DNA of 64,000 nucleotides from Cerioporus squamosus (lineage: Eukaryota > Basidiomycota > Agaricomycetes > Polyporales > Polyporaceae): NCBI GenBank assembly GCA_022592435.1, contig JABYQS010000117.1, forward strand, positions 55,758 through 119,757, read 5' to 3'. Positions 45,959 to 57,457 of this stretch are shown here, one piece after another (the stretch's first letter is position 1; each line of letters starts with the position of its first letter). The position numbers and the translations under genes were made by a program. Under the pieces are notes generated by a model. That model was not told the origin of the DNA. It ran no database searches and saw only the letters and a program-made list of their open reading frames with translations.

Positions 45959-47849
45959 TCACACAAGAGACTCCGCTTTGAGATCCTCGAGGCGGCTGCT
46001 CGCGACGCGTCCACCTTGAATGACCGCAAAGAGGTGATCTTCGGGGTAGTCCAGGACGGTCACGTCGTCCAGCGGGTTAGCGTCGAGAACAAGCACATCT
46101 GCGTAACATCCTGGTGCTATCTTGCCAAGCTTTGGATCTCCCAGCATGATCGCTGCGAAAGAGGCAAAGGTCGGGCCCGGATTCAATATTGAAAGCCGTA
46201 CCCACACACCTGCGTTGGTCGTCGCATGTTTGAGGACCCGTGCTGAGGGGATAACAGAGCTGCGGACAGAGAACTGGGAGGAAGTAAGCTATGTTCGAAT
46301 CGCTTTGTGGACCGTGACAGCACCGTCAAGACACATACTTCTTCGGTCTGCAGCGCATGCATCGACGTGAGAAGGTCGGACCCACTGTGAATCACAGATC
46401 ACTTCCCCAACGACGGCGTCGACGAGTATAGTATGCACTCACTAGCATATAGTAATCCCTGCGGCGTCAGCTATCTTCAACGCGTCGAGCCCACGCGCCA
46501 TCACCTGCTCGTTCTTCACCTTTCCATCTGGTGGAAGGAAATCCTCCCATGGAGGTCGGACCATAATCCCATAGCAAGAGAGAGTCGGAGTGAGGAAGAC
46601 TCCCTTCGCCGCCATCCTTCGGAGGCTCGTCAGCGACACTCTTGCAGAGAAGCTCTCCGCACAACGTACAGTTCTGCTGTTTCTCGGCTTATCAGGTTGC
46701 CGTGTTCGATGCCCTTGACCCCGTTGTCGATAGCATGACGGACAGCAGCGTCGGTATAGGCGTGCGCAGTTGCTGAGGCGGTGAGCTCAAGTTCAGACAA
46801 CGGCGCTGGACTCCATGTCGACTGCGAATTCAACTCACTATGTACGTTCCCCATCTGCGCGCACGTCGTCGTGATTGCTCGAATCTCTTCCGCAGTGAAC
46901 TGGACGGATTCTATACTGTCCTGGAGAGGGTTAAATAAAGGACTGATCAGATTGACAGAAGATGAGATCTCACCGTGGGGGAAGCGACCCCGCCGCCGCA
47001 CATGATTTTGATGAAGTCAGCGCCGTCTTTCAGGGTGTCCCGTGCGGCCTTCAGCACCTCGGGCACTCCGTCGCACGTACGACCGAGCGAGTGAGAATGG
47101 CCCCCGCAGCAGCCAGTTCCAGCACCCTCGGAGCCGAAGTCAGCATGCCCACCTATGTACATCATTATGGGTACATCAGGGTGAGGGAGTTCATTCGTGT
47201 ACGTTTACCGCACCTGTCTGCGACAATGCTTTTCCACACTGGAAAATACGAGGGCCTGACACTAGACCTTCCGCAATGGCATTTGCGAGCGACTTGCTCG
47301 CGCCGCCTGCAGAGGGTGTGAGCAGTCATCACAAGCATGTGAGGCACCACGAGCACCTGTATCACGAACGGTCGTGAATCCGCAGAGGAGCATTTCTGAA
47401 CCATGGTCAGCCTCAATGCGCTAGCTGGAAGGAAAGCAGACCGACCTCGCAGAACATAGGTAGACCTCAGGTGAACGAGCTCCAATGTGGTCTGGGTTAG
47501 CTCGCCCATGGATTTGACTCCCGGCACGGCGGTGACGTGAACGTGGCAGTCGATGAGTCCTCTGATATCTTCCCACTCAGCATTGGCCCACAGTGTCCCG
47601 GTATATGCGAAGCACTTACGGGCAGAGGAATTTGCCAGCCAAGTCTACCTCCGCTAGCTGCGGCTCAATGAACTTAGACTCGGACGGGTTCAAGGAGGTG
47701 ATCAATCCATCTCTCATAACCAAATCCTGGTACCCATCAAGCAGCCGAGACTGCGCTGGATCTACAACCCTCGCATTTCGGAGGATGATGCCGGGCGGAC
47801 TTGCCCGCACCCATGGCTTAAGCCTGAGCTTCGGTAGGCTGGATTGCAT
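45959..47849 (-). CDS. Metal-dependent amidohydrolase (imidazolonepropionase/prolidase-like)
   Basis: Model (447 aa, 11 exons): 47849-47620, 47561-47446, 47395-47357, 47306-47214, 47152-46974, 46920-46839, 46772-46670, 46625-46443, 46384-46339, 46288-46210 and 46152-45959. Family landmarks are ILRNARVVDP, LCPGLIDCHVHV (the first HxH metal pair), FTTVRDTGG, DFIKIMCGGGVASP (metal-bridging Lys), TAHAYTDAAVRHAID (metal His), GVKGIEHGN (metal His), GSDLLTSMH (catalytic Asp) and PGCYADVLVLDANPLDD. The first ATG of the conserved frame is used; an upstream exon before the acceptor at 47858 is possible. Substrate is not deducible. Confidence 0.9.
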
Positions 47850-48313
47850 GAACTGCACGTCAATGATGCGGAAGGTGACGATACAAAGTACTTACAGAGA
47901 CTCCCTCGTCTTCTCGGGTGATCCAGGAAAGTGCGCCATACAAATCGCAGCGTGGGCAGTTGGTAGAGAGTGCTCAAGGTGGGAGCGATAACTAATCAAC
48001 CCGAAGTCAGCATCCTGATAATCATACACCACATGTGAGAATGAGATAGGCTCACCTGATACCCTCCGACGCCAAACGGCCCGCCGTGGTAAACTTCAAG
48101 CTTCCACATTGAGCCACGACGTCGCGGCCGCCTGGCCTTAATCGGTCCTCACACGCCGCAGAAGAGATGACCAGGCGACAAAAGGGCCGGCGATGTGATT
48201 GCAAACAATATGGGACTAATAGATGGCGATACAATAACGATAAATGACCTACAAATGCTGGAACACATCCGGAGGAGCTAGAGTCCGATATCATAGTAGC
48301 AAGAGGCGCATGT
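47850..48313. other. Intergenic, no supported gene
   Basis: Promoter side of the amidohydrolase and 3' flank of the TRK gene. Confidence 0.5.
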
Positions 48314-51300
48314 CTATGTCATGAGTGCACCTTTGTTGAGGTGCTCATCCACTATTTGATTAGTCCGTTCTTCCACCTTGCGCACGGTATCCGCGTGCAC
48401 GATGCCCGTTTTCGGAACCGCGTCTCGTCCTCGTATGGGAGAGCCCTCTTGATCGGCGACGCCCGGCGGGGCCTGGGTGGTGCTGTCCCTTCCCGAGCGA
48501 GTGCTGAGGTCATCGAGACTATGTTCAGAGCCCTCGCTAGAGGTGGACGACTCCGAGAATACGAAGTCTCCGAACTCGTCGATCTCCATGCCGCGGCCGT
48601 CCTGTAGGCCTTCTTTGAACTCGTATGGCAGCATCACCGCACGGTCGATCGCGACGGGCAGGCCGCGGTGGCGACCACGCAACATGACCGCGCATATGAT
48701 CAGCTTGGACAACGGACGAAGAGCGCCGGCGAAGGAGTAGTTGGCCTAGCGGAAGAGATCAGGATAGTGATCAACCTATGCCAACAGATCTAACTCACTG
48801 AAGGGAGGCCGAGACTCAGCCCAACCGTACCGTAGGCAGAGACGAGCTCGAACACTAGTCAACCATTTCAGGAGGACAAACGGTGCATGAAACGGCCTAG
48901 ACGTACCTATAGCGAATATGTTGAACCAGCTGCTATTAGCTTCGTCGTCGAGGCCGTCCCTCTGAAGTCAAGTCAACGCAAGTTCGGTCACATCTCCACG
49001 GGGTACATACCTCAATGATGCAGACCAGGAATAGCGCTAATCCCAGCCACCACATATCTAAGGGATCGGTCAGTACGGTCCTCCATAAGCCAGCGCCATA
49101 ACATACCGAAAGAGAGCTGCTTCCGCGCATGCATGGCGAGATATCTTCCCCATACAGTAGCGCGGTTTCCGGTAGGGTTAAAGGCCTCCTCCTCCTCGGA
49201 TTCCTCGTCATCGGTGAAAACTCCGAGAGATTTCTCTTCGTAGACGTTCGTGGACCGTACACTGTGTAGACATGAGGCGAAAACCCTGCATAACCTCATG
49301 GGAAGTCCTCACCTCATAGCAATGGGATCTATCGAGACCAGTCAGCACAGAACGTGTACACGCTAGGATAGCTTGCTACTCACATACGCTGACGTACATC
49401 ATGATGACATATAGAACTCTGTAAGGATAAGTTGAGTTAGACGTTGGCGGAACGAATACGAGATGTGGTGTCAACCACTCACTTCACAGCGGGAGCTAGA
49501 GCTGACAAAGCTACAGTGCCGAAGCCTGCGGCGCGAACAGCAGTCGCTTGCAAGAGGCCGATGATGAAGCGCACACCGACAGGTATAGAGTTCATCGCAG
49601 GGTTGCCGATGTCTAGGACAAGGAAGAAGAACCAATCTGTAAAGCTAGTGACAGCAAAGGGTAAGGTCCCTCGGATGAACGCCAAGGAAATCCGAGTACT
49701 TACTTCAAAGCGAATAGCACAGTAAGGAGGAACCATGTCTGATGCGAGGGAAACAGGTATATGAAACAACGTCGTGGATGGTCTAGGAGGAAGTGTAGTG
49801 TCTCGTTGATACGAGAATGTCTTGGTACAAGTTTCGTGAGGATCCATCTGTGACCAGACTATCAGCACATCTACGGGAGGAGATGCCAAAGAGCTCACAT
49901 CTCGAATCGTAATCTTGTCGGCGAGAAGGACCTCAGTAAACATGAACTGCTGGAAGGCAGGACGAACTCACAGTACGGGCTGCGAAGATAAGCCATAGTT
50001 AGTTGCAGACATCTGGATATGTGAAACGCAGACGTACGAATGCAGTATTGCCGGCCAATATCAAGATAATCATAAATGCGATCATAGGATATGCTGTTTG
50101 GAACGGAACCATAGAAGTGTCGACGAGAGACATGCCGGTGTTTGTGTATGAGGAGACGACCTGGAACGCAGAGAACCATGTAGAGGGTATTACCCTATGG
50201 AGTGCTGGTGGGACGAAATCGCTGTGCCATCGTGAAATTGACATGTAGGGTGCGATCACGATGAACGCCAGCAGTTGAAGTCCTATATGGTACTGCACAA
50301 GTGGCGTCAACAAGAGCAACAGAAAGCAATAAGAGAGGACTTACCCCAGCGACAATCCAGAGCAACGCCGTTAAGGCGCGGTATTCGACCCCTCCGAGCT
50401 CTTCTAGCTGTTCACGGGTGAGAGCTTGAAACACAGAGTTGCGACCGACCACCGCTTCAAAGGATATGTACGGGACTGCGCGAGTACCCGGGCCCACGGT
50501 GCCATGTTCCGAAGCGATCGTGCGTGTTCGCGGGATGGTGATTGTGCGCGTCAGCTTGCGCTCCAGCTGAGGAAACGCGCGTCCGAATAGCCTCGACAAG
50601 AGCTCGTGAGGCATCGGAAAGCCGCCAAACCCTCTGTGCATAGTGCGCCTCGGTAGATGTGGATGGGAAGTAGCAGTGGTGATTGTGCCAGACCGCGGAA
50701 GCGATGCGCCCCTGGATCGCGACGCGGTAGGACGCGACATCGTTGGCCTAGACATTGTTGGGCGCGACATTGTGGGACGCGACATCGTCGGACGTGACAT
50801 GGACCCTGTGTGGCATGATGAACTTAGCTAGGAGGTGTTTACGCCGTTGGCAGATAACGTACTGCGTCCACGCGGCGTCCCATACGCTGCTTCTTCCTCT
50901 CCGGGAGACTGAGGGATCGGGCTGAATCGCCGGTCCAAACCTAATGCTTGCGGGGTCGCCGCAAACTCGACGGTTTGCGTACGGGCCATCTGGGGTCCTC
51001 TCGGTGGTCTGTTCATAGTTTGTGTGCGGAGAATCGGAGTAGCGTCTGGATAGCACATTTCCATAAGAGCACGGGCGATCATTAACTGCATTCACTCACT
51101 GATCACCGGGGACGTGGCGGAGCGTGGGGAGGTCTCCGTGAGCTGCGGTTCGCGACTGGAAAGGGTGCTTCTCAGCGTTAATATCGGCGTGCGTTGGCGT
51201 ATAAGACGTACGGCTCCTGTTCTGGCGTCCCCGAGCGTTCCTTGTTCTCAACCTCTGTCGACTCGGTGTTCGCCCTTGAGCCTGACTCTCCTTCGTTCTC

Positions 51301-52307
51301 TTTCGCGTTCCCGTCAGGCGAGGCTGGGTTGCCGCCTCGCTGCTCGGACACTCCTTCGCTGATCCATCCGCTCGGGTCGACCAACTTGGGAGCACCTTCA
51401 ACCCGCCTGATCATATCCGGACGGAGCTGATAGCGTCCACGATGTCCGACCTCCTGCACAGGGACGTCGCTGAGCGAACGCAGTCGAGCCTTCCACGGCA
51501 ACCTGAACAGCTTCCACGCTCTTTTCCACCATGGCTCTATCTTCACGTCTACGGGCATACGCGTCTCTCGAGCCGCCCGTCGTGCGAGCTCGGCCTCCAC
51601 AATCCGCTGGAACTTCCGAGCGAAGAAACTCCTGCAAGGGTGTCACTTGGTGATGAGGCGAACACCGTATACCGATCATACCTTCGGATGTAGACCATCG
51701 TCCACGAGACCACAACCTGAGTGATTCTCAGAATGACGTACGCAAACGATGCTAGCTCGGACCCACTCACCGGGCTTCCCAGGCACATCTGAATGAACAG
51801 CAGACCTTGCTGAAAGCCGGTCAGGCTGCTCAAGTCTACGGTCGCCAGACCGCACACTGTCATCGCACTGACGCAATTGAAGAGGCAGTCTATGTAGGAT
51901 ATGTGGAATTCGCCATTGGCTGCGTAGAAGACTCCGGAGAATATGAGAGGAGTGAAGGTACTGACGGTGTGCAGACGTCAGCGCAGTTCATTCATAACGT
52001 TCGAGGGGGAAAGAAAGAATGCGCAGAGGGTGGGGCATGTTCATTCATCCATTTCACCAGCGATCCTCTCAATGATCCTCACGTTCTTGTCCCATGGTAT
52101 ACCCAGCGACATCGGCTCCACCATCACCGACCAGACCTCCCCCCACTACCTCCCGCCAGCTTACCGCGCCACTAAAGACAACGAGATTGGAAGGACAACT
52201 CACAAGAACACGAGATGAACACGGTAGAAGTTGAGGTGCCTGAAGACATAGGACTTGAAGTTTCCGAGTCGACCTTTAAACGAGACGCGGTTGGGGAACG
52301 AAGGCAT
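48314..52307 (-). CDS. TRK-type high-affinity potassium transporter
   Basis: Start MPSFPNRVSFKGRLGNFKSY at 52307. First exons: 52307-52204, 51960-51771, 51716-51682 and 51631 onward; stop at 48314-48316. Not all internal introns were resolved. All four pore loops of the TRK family can be read: SAMTVCGLATVDLS, VSSYTNTGMSLVDTSM, AVRAAGFGTVALSALAP and SAYGTVGLSLGLP, each with a membrane helix on both sides. A large hydrophilic loop after the second membrane segment (about 51.6-50.5 kb) is Ser/Arg-rich and carries an MSRPT tandem repeat. The protein ends in an acidic/Ser-rich cytosolic tail. Trk proteins import K+ across the plasma membrane. Confidence 0.92.
50726..50800 (-). repeat. 15-bp coding minisatellite (MSRPT)5
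   Basis: On the minus strand five successive 15-nt units encode MSRPT, followed by a degenerate TASRSRG unit. It lies in the long cytosolic loop of the TRK transporter. Units differ at synonymous positions (CGT/CGC/AGG, ACG/ACA/ACC). Confidence 0.85.
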
Positions 52308-52725
52308 TTCCTCTACAGAGGACTCGAAGTCGCAAGCAACGGCAACGGCGATGCGATGGGCGTGGTGTTAGCTTGAAATATGCAGCATTGGCGTTAGAGG
52401 CGTGTGGTGAGAAGTCGAAGCAAGTTTGCGAAGATGACGGTCCAAGTCCAAGCCTAGGGCGTCAGCCGCCCATGAGCGTATCGGCGGTTGTAGGCGAAGG
52501 TTGCTCTCAACACCCCTCTGGTCTCCGTGCCACAATATCAATGCGCTGTATTACTTCGTACTAGAGAATACATGCTTCCAGGCTCTATGTGAACCGCATA
52601 GTGAACGAGGAGAACAACAGCAGGGACGAAAGGGTGAGCGATATCGGAGCGACGGCGAGCCGATCTTCTAACGGGTTGCGGGTATCGAACGTGGGTGGGG
52701 TATAATCACGGGGAAGTGGTGCAGG
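52308..52725. other. Intergenic, TRK upstream region
   Basis: Lies between the TRK start and the dynactin p25 stop, both on the minus strand. No gene seen. Confidence 0.55.
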
Positions 52726-53770
52726 TTATCGTTCTGCAGGAAGAGGTTGGAAGCGAGTGTAGTACTGTTTTGTCTGTGCTTCAACCATCTCGGGGGTGGA
52801 TTCGGGAAGGTCTTCGATGAATCGAGCTGATTAGCGTTAGCCTAACCTCCCGATGTACTTTGAATGGAAGGAGCAGTGAGCGTACCAGGAGACCCAGCGA
52901 ACAGAGCCAGAGCAGGCACGACAGTATTCGGAGGGATCACAGTGTTATCAGCAATTCTCGCGCAATCTTTTATAATCGTGAACTTTCCCTTCAGATGCAG
53001 ATACAATGAGTTGGGTCTCGCTGAGGAGAGCACTGTGCTGAGTCTTACGATGATGCAGTTCTTGCCAATCTCGACGTGGTTACCAATGGTGGCGGCTTCG
53101 ACGATGGAGTTAGCACCAATGTGGACGTGGTCTCCTATCTTCATGGGATAGTAATTGAAGTTTCCGCGGTACGTCTTGTACGGAGGCCTGCGGGGAAGTC
53201 AACATGATGTCCAGACAAGATTCTATACGGTCGTCTCGGGAGCTGCTCGGCGGGATCTGTCATTGCGTGCAATCACCCTGTCAACAAGAGGACGGTTATA
53301 CCGCTCGTGAAGGGAGGCTTCATCTCTCCAAGCATCGTTGCGGTAAAGCTCATAATGCGAGCGTGTCATAACGGCGTCTTCCAGCCCCCGAGGGCAACAC
53401 ACCCACCGTGACTGGAAAAGCGAGCTCTATGCTATAACGAGGACACAGAGGAGGTCTTCGTTACTCACCGCATAACGCATCCCTCGCCGATTAGGCAGTA
53501 TCGGCCGAGCGATATTACGACCGCATGGCCCGGCCCAGTCCGACGCAAGTCTCCTCGGATTATTGCCCCGCTCGCTATGACGGTCTTTCCGCCCAGAATG
53601 ATATTCTGCGGACCAGAGATGGTCGCTCTACGGGAGACTTTGTTCCCGGTGTCCTGTTTGTGAACGCATATAGTCAGTCACCAATCCACGACGGCCGTGT
53701 GGAATACCTATTCACCTACCGTCTCAATGTACTCCGCCCGCGTGTAGTAGATCGGAAGGTCCATGGGCAT
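52726..53770 (-). CDS. Dynactin subunit 5 (p25)
   Basis: Model (192 aa, the usual length): exons 53770-53720, 53653-53469, 53187-53049, 52988-52886 and 52826-52726. Left-handed beta-helix repeats are visible: SRRATISGPQNIILGGKTVI, ASGAIIRGDL, YYPMKIGDHVHIGANSIVEA, IGNHVEIGKNCIIGKFTIIK and ARIADNTVIPPNTVVPALAL, then FAGSPG and a helical end EMVEAQTKQYYTRFQPL. p25 caps the pointed end of the dynactin filament and helps select dynein cargo such as endosomes. Intron 2 is long for this window (281 nt). The start may be at either of two nearby Met codons (53770 or 53764). Confidence 0.92.
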
Positions 53771-53908
53771 GCAAAAGTGCTCAGGCAGAGGTCCGAGGTC
53801 ACGGTCAAGGACAAGGTGTGCAGGCGCGCACGTCCGGCCTCGGCAGACGCGTCGACCACGCGCGGCAGATGGCTGTATGCGCGACTTGCTGCTCTCATTC
53901 TGCCCACC

Positions 53909-54813
53909 ATGAAGCTCTCACAACCACCTGTCCTCAGACTCTCCGCGCGACTCAGGCCATGTCAGTTCCCATCGCTGACGGCGAGACGATACCTTGGAAT
54001 GCTCTCCGGGCCCGCACCTCTCCTCGCCCCGCACCATGGCCCCTTCTCAGCTCGAAGATGCATGGCGACGGAGACCCCTCCGACTCTCCCGGCTTCGGAC
54101 GCGAATCCATCCAAAGAAACACAGACCGCACAGGCTGAGGTCGCGCCAGAAGACGAGGTCTACCACGGCCCGCTCACCAACACGTACCGCCGACTGAAGA
54201 TATTCTCCCTGTCTACGCTCTCGCTCACCTTCGCCCTAACACCCCTCATATTCGTCATTGAAACGACCTCGAGCGTGCCCGTCGTTGCGCGGTTCGCGCT
54301 TGCTGGCATGGCTATGGCCGCAAGCGGCGTGTCGACCTCCCTCGTCGCGTGGGTCGGCCGTCCATACGTCGCCACCCTGCGCTGGTTAAAACCCGAAGGT
54401 ACGCAGGCAGCGGGGAGCGGCAACGCGGTCGAAATGACCACCTACACGCTTGCCTGGCATCAACGCGTCACCACTGTGTATGACACAGCCTTCCTCGTCC
54501 CGACGAGCAGACCGTTCGCAACATGGGAGCTCGCGGAAGGATTCAAGCTCCCGGACGCCGAGGTCGAGAGCGCGCGGGCAGAGGGCCTCATCCCCAGGGA
54601 GGAGACGATTGCGGAGACGCGGAATAAGGCTGGAGAGTTGCTGGGTAGCTGGGTGGTGAGCTGGGATGAGAATGGTGTGGGGACATGTCGGCAAGTTGGC
54701 AAGGTTGTCCGGTGAGTGGCCTCCACTGTGCGACACGGGCAGGTACATTTGACCGCATTCTCCGCAGGTATTTCAACGTCCACAAGGAGCTACTGAGTCG
54801 ACCTATTCAGTGA
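53909..54813 (+). CDS. TMEM70-like mitochondrial inner-membrane protein
   Basis: Model (282 aa): exons 53909-54711 and 54768-54813. The N-terminal ~55 residues (MKLSQPPVLRLSARLRP...) are Arg/Ser-rich and acid-free, like a mitochondrial presequence. After a linker, VYHGPLTNTYRRLKIFSLST starts the core with two membrane helices (LSLTFALTPLIFVIET and ARFALAGMAMAASGVSTSLV), then TYTLAWHQRVTTVYDTAFLV. This layout fits the TMEM70/TMEM186 family; human TMEM70 helps assemble ATP synthase. The role here is inferred. It is divergent from the dynactin gene, with 138 nt between start codons. Confidence 0.75.
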
Positions 54814-54964
54814 GAGACGGGTGTGGAGGGCCGAGAGACATATAAGTGCTTGAGGTACGTGCTAAAGCAACCCTCTCCTTGCGTTCTCTCATCCGTTTCA
54901 CAACTATCCAGTATGATACAGCTTGGGATAATATACATTTACTGGGACTACTCCACGATAGCAC

Positions 54965-56241
54965 TCACAGCTCATCCACTGCTTTTCGTTTGAGGCCCCA
55001 GTTCACCCATTGCGCCTTCAGTTCGGTCGAGTCGGCGGGCAGCTTGACACCCCATGTGATGGCGTAGTGCGCCAGCACGAGCTCGAGCTCCTCAATTTCG
55101 TCCAGCATCTCGAGCTGCGATATCCTGCACAGTACTCTACGGTGAGTTGGGCGCCGGTGAAGGCCAAAGTAAGAAGACGAACCTCTCAAGCTCGTTAGGA
55201 TCGATGTACTCCCTCCGGATATCCTTCAGGGTGAGCGCTCGTGCAACATCCCATCCATGCTGCAGGAAGCGATTGGGGAGGGTATCGAAAGTGGGGTATG
55301 GTTTTGCACCAGGTAATGTGACATTTCGCGCCTGGACCCTAATCAATCCTGGTCAGGCCTTGAGTCTCGGCAGAATACTCACCTTGAGGTTGTTCACCAT
55401 GACCTTCCCAAACGAGTCTTCCAGAGCAAACATCTCGTAGACGATGCAACCCAGGACACCCGGGCCAACGGCGAAATAATCCGTGAACCATTGCAGGAGA
55501 CTCCGGCTTGCTTCCGGACTCATGTACACCAAGACGCACTCGAATAAGAGTAGAGTCGGCAGAGAGGGAGAAAACAGAGGGTCGCTCGGAGATGTCAGAA
55601 GAGGTGCCAGGGATTCGTTAGGCGGTTTGCGCAGGTCGGCTGCGAGCAGATGATAGACCGGTGAGTGCAGCGCGGTGCCTCCGTTCGCTAGAACAGAATC
55701 ATGAATTCCAGTACACAGATTCCATGCTCCAACGCGTACCCAGAGAGACGTCCTCGGGCTTCCCAAGAATTGCGCTCAACTCGCGGTTTTTGCGTATGGC
55801 CATCGCCTTCTTCGTAGTAATCTCCGCAAAGTCAAGTTCGATGTACTTCGCCAACAGGCCCTTCCTGTGACCCGTCTGCCTGAGTTGCGACCGGTCAATG
55901 ACATGATGAGAGTCGTTCGACCGCGTACGCACCGCGATCCGCCAGAACCTCGTATCGCTCCCCGCGCCCATGCTCACGATCTGGCATTTGGTTCCCTCCG
56001 CCTCACACAGCCCCAGCCAGCCGTCCACAAGCTCGTCCAACGCCTCCGATCGCACGTATGTTCCGATGTTGATCAAGGGTGGGCGAGGATGCTGGAGGTG
56101 CGGTCGCGAGACGAAGGGCGTGATGTGCGGATCCGTTAGGTAGCCCTTGTGAACAGCAGAAAGCCTCGCAAGAGCAGCATCCGAGTCTGTGGCGCGTATG
56201 GCAGCGTCGCCCTCTGGCAAGCGTTCTCGAGGCGGGAACAT
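54965..56241 (-). CDS. PPM1: Leucine carboxyl methyltransferase 1 (PP2A methyltransferase)
   Basis: Model (352 aa): exons 56241-55933, 55875-55740, 55687-55383, 55331-55183 and 55124-54965. The N-terminus has ATDSDAALARLSAVHKGYLT. SAM binding is shown by CQIVSMGAGSDTRFWRI and YIELDF; later motifs are LLAADLR, LFECVLVYMSPEAS, YEMFALEDSFGKVM and the C-terminal LDEIEELELVLAHYAITWGV. The enzyme methylates the C-terminal Leu of the PP2A catalytic subunit and so controls B-subunit binding. It is divergent from the Tim22 gene, with about 250 nt between start codons. Confidence 0.93.
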
Positions 56242-56494
56242 GATGGTCAAGACTTAAAGGTATAAATGAGTGCTGGATAAGTAAGTGAGCTAGATCTTGA
56301 AGACGGGGTAATGAACGAGTAAATCAGCGGGAGCCGCCTGCTTTCATTCCGGTACTTATACTTACTTACTCGACCTGCTTACGTCAGCTTATCCTGTGGG
56401 AGGTACAGTTGGTCAAGTTGTACCGTGTAGATCTCGCAGCTCTCGCTCTTGCCACCACCCTCCAGTCTCAGAGACCCACGTCCCGGTACCGGCC

Positions 56495-57154
56495 ATGAAC
56501 CTGCCTATGACTGCCCCCATATTTCCGGCGGGAAAGGAACCACTACCGCCAGGGATCACCGAGGAAGAACGCGAAGCTTACTTCCAAGCCAAGAAATATG
56601 AGAGGTGGATGTCCATAGGCATGGAGTCATGCATAGCGAAGACGGCCATCGCAGGAGCCGGAGGTGCGTTCATACCCTTCGTGATCCTCGAAGCATTCTT
56701 GGACACACACCTAGAAGGCATTTCGTTTGGCTAGGTTTCGTCATCGGCTCGTTCTTCTCCTTAATGAGCTCCTCGTTCGCGTACGAGGACCCCATGCTCC
56801 GACAAAACCTCAGCACGCCGCAGAAGGCCCGCGAAATCATGAAGGAGATGGGTCGCGGGATGTGGCGTAGCGGGAAGGGGTTTGGCAAGGTCGGCGCGCT
56901 GTTCGCGGGCATCGAGTGCGTCTTCGAGTCGGTGAGTGCGCCGCTTGCGTGTGCTGTCATACTTGCTCACCATCCATGGTGGTTCTCAGTATCGAGCGCG
57001 AAACGACATGGTCAATCCGATAGCTGCCGGTTTTGTCGCCGGAGGGGTCCTTGCACGAAACTCGGGACCAAAAGCAGTAGTGGGCGGCGGTCTTGCGTTC
57101 GCCGCGTTCTCTGCTGTTATCGACCTCTTCCTTAGACGAGAACCTGCTGAGTGA
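56495..57154 (+). CDS. TIM22: Mitochondrial import translocase subunit Tim22
   Basis: Model (176 aa): exons 56495-56663, 56735-56931 and 56990-57154. Signature parts are KYERWMSIGMESCIAKTAIA (conserved Cys), GFVIGSFFSLMSSSFAYEDP, QKAREIMKEMGRGMWRSGKG, FGKVGALFAGIECVFES (second conserved Cys) and RARNDMVNPIAAGFVAGGVL with ARNSGPKA, the Tim17/22/23 fold with four membrane helices. Tim22 inserts carrier proteins into the inner membrane. Confidence 0.93.
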
Positions 57155-57457
57155 GTCTTCCTCTTCTCCGCTGTCTGCTCGGTCCTGACGAGGTTCTGCA
57201 GCGAGGATTGACACATACAGTACGACACGACACGTAACTTATTGCCCGTACATTACTATGTGCTAATGGATCCACAACCCCTCCTTATTTCGTTCGCCTC
57301 TGCACATCTTTACTGTTGTGTGTATTGATCGTGTCTATCAGACTGTCGACAGGAATTCGCGACACAACAACGTCCAGAACAATCCGTATCCAAGAACCTA
57401 CGATACACATCGACATTTGACAAGAAACAATATATACCTCCTAGATCGCCACCCAGA

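Noticed and set aside
53200..53468. Missing exon inside the 281-nt intron 2 of the dynactin p25 gene
   Set aside because: Joining 53469 to 53187 gives the conserved VMR-PPYKTYRG continuity and the exact family length, so no extra exon is needed.
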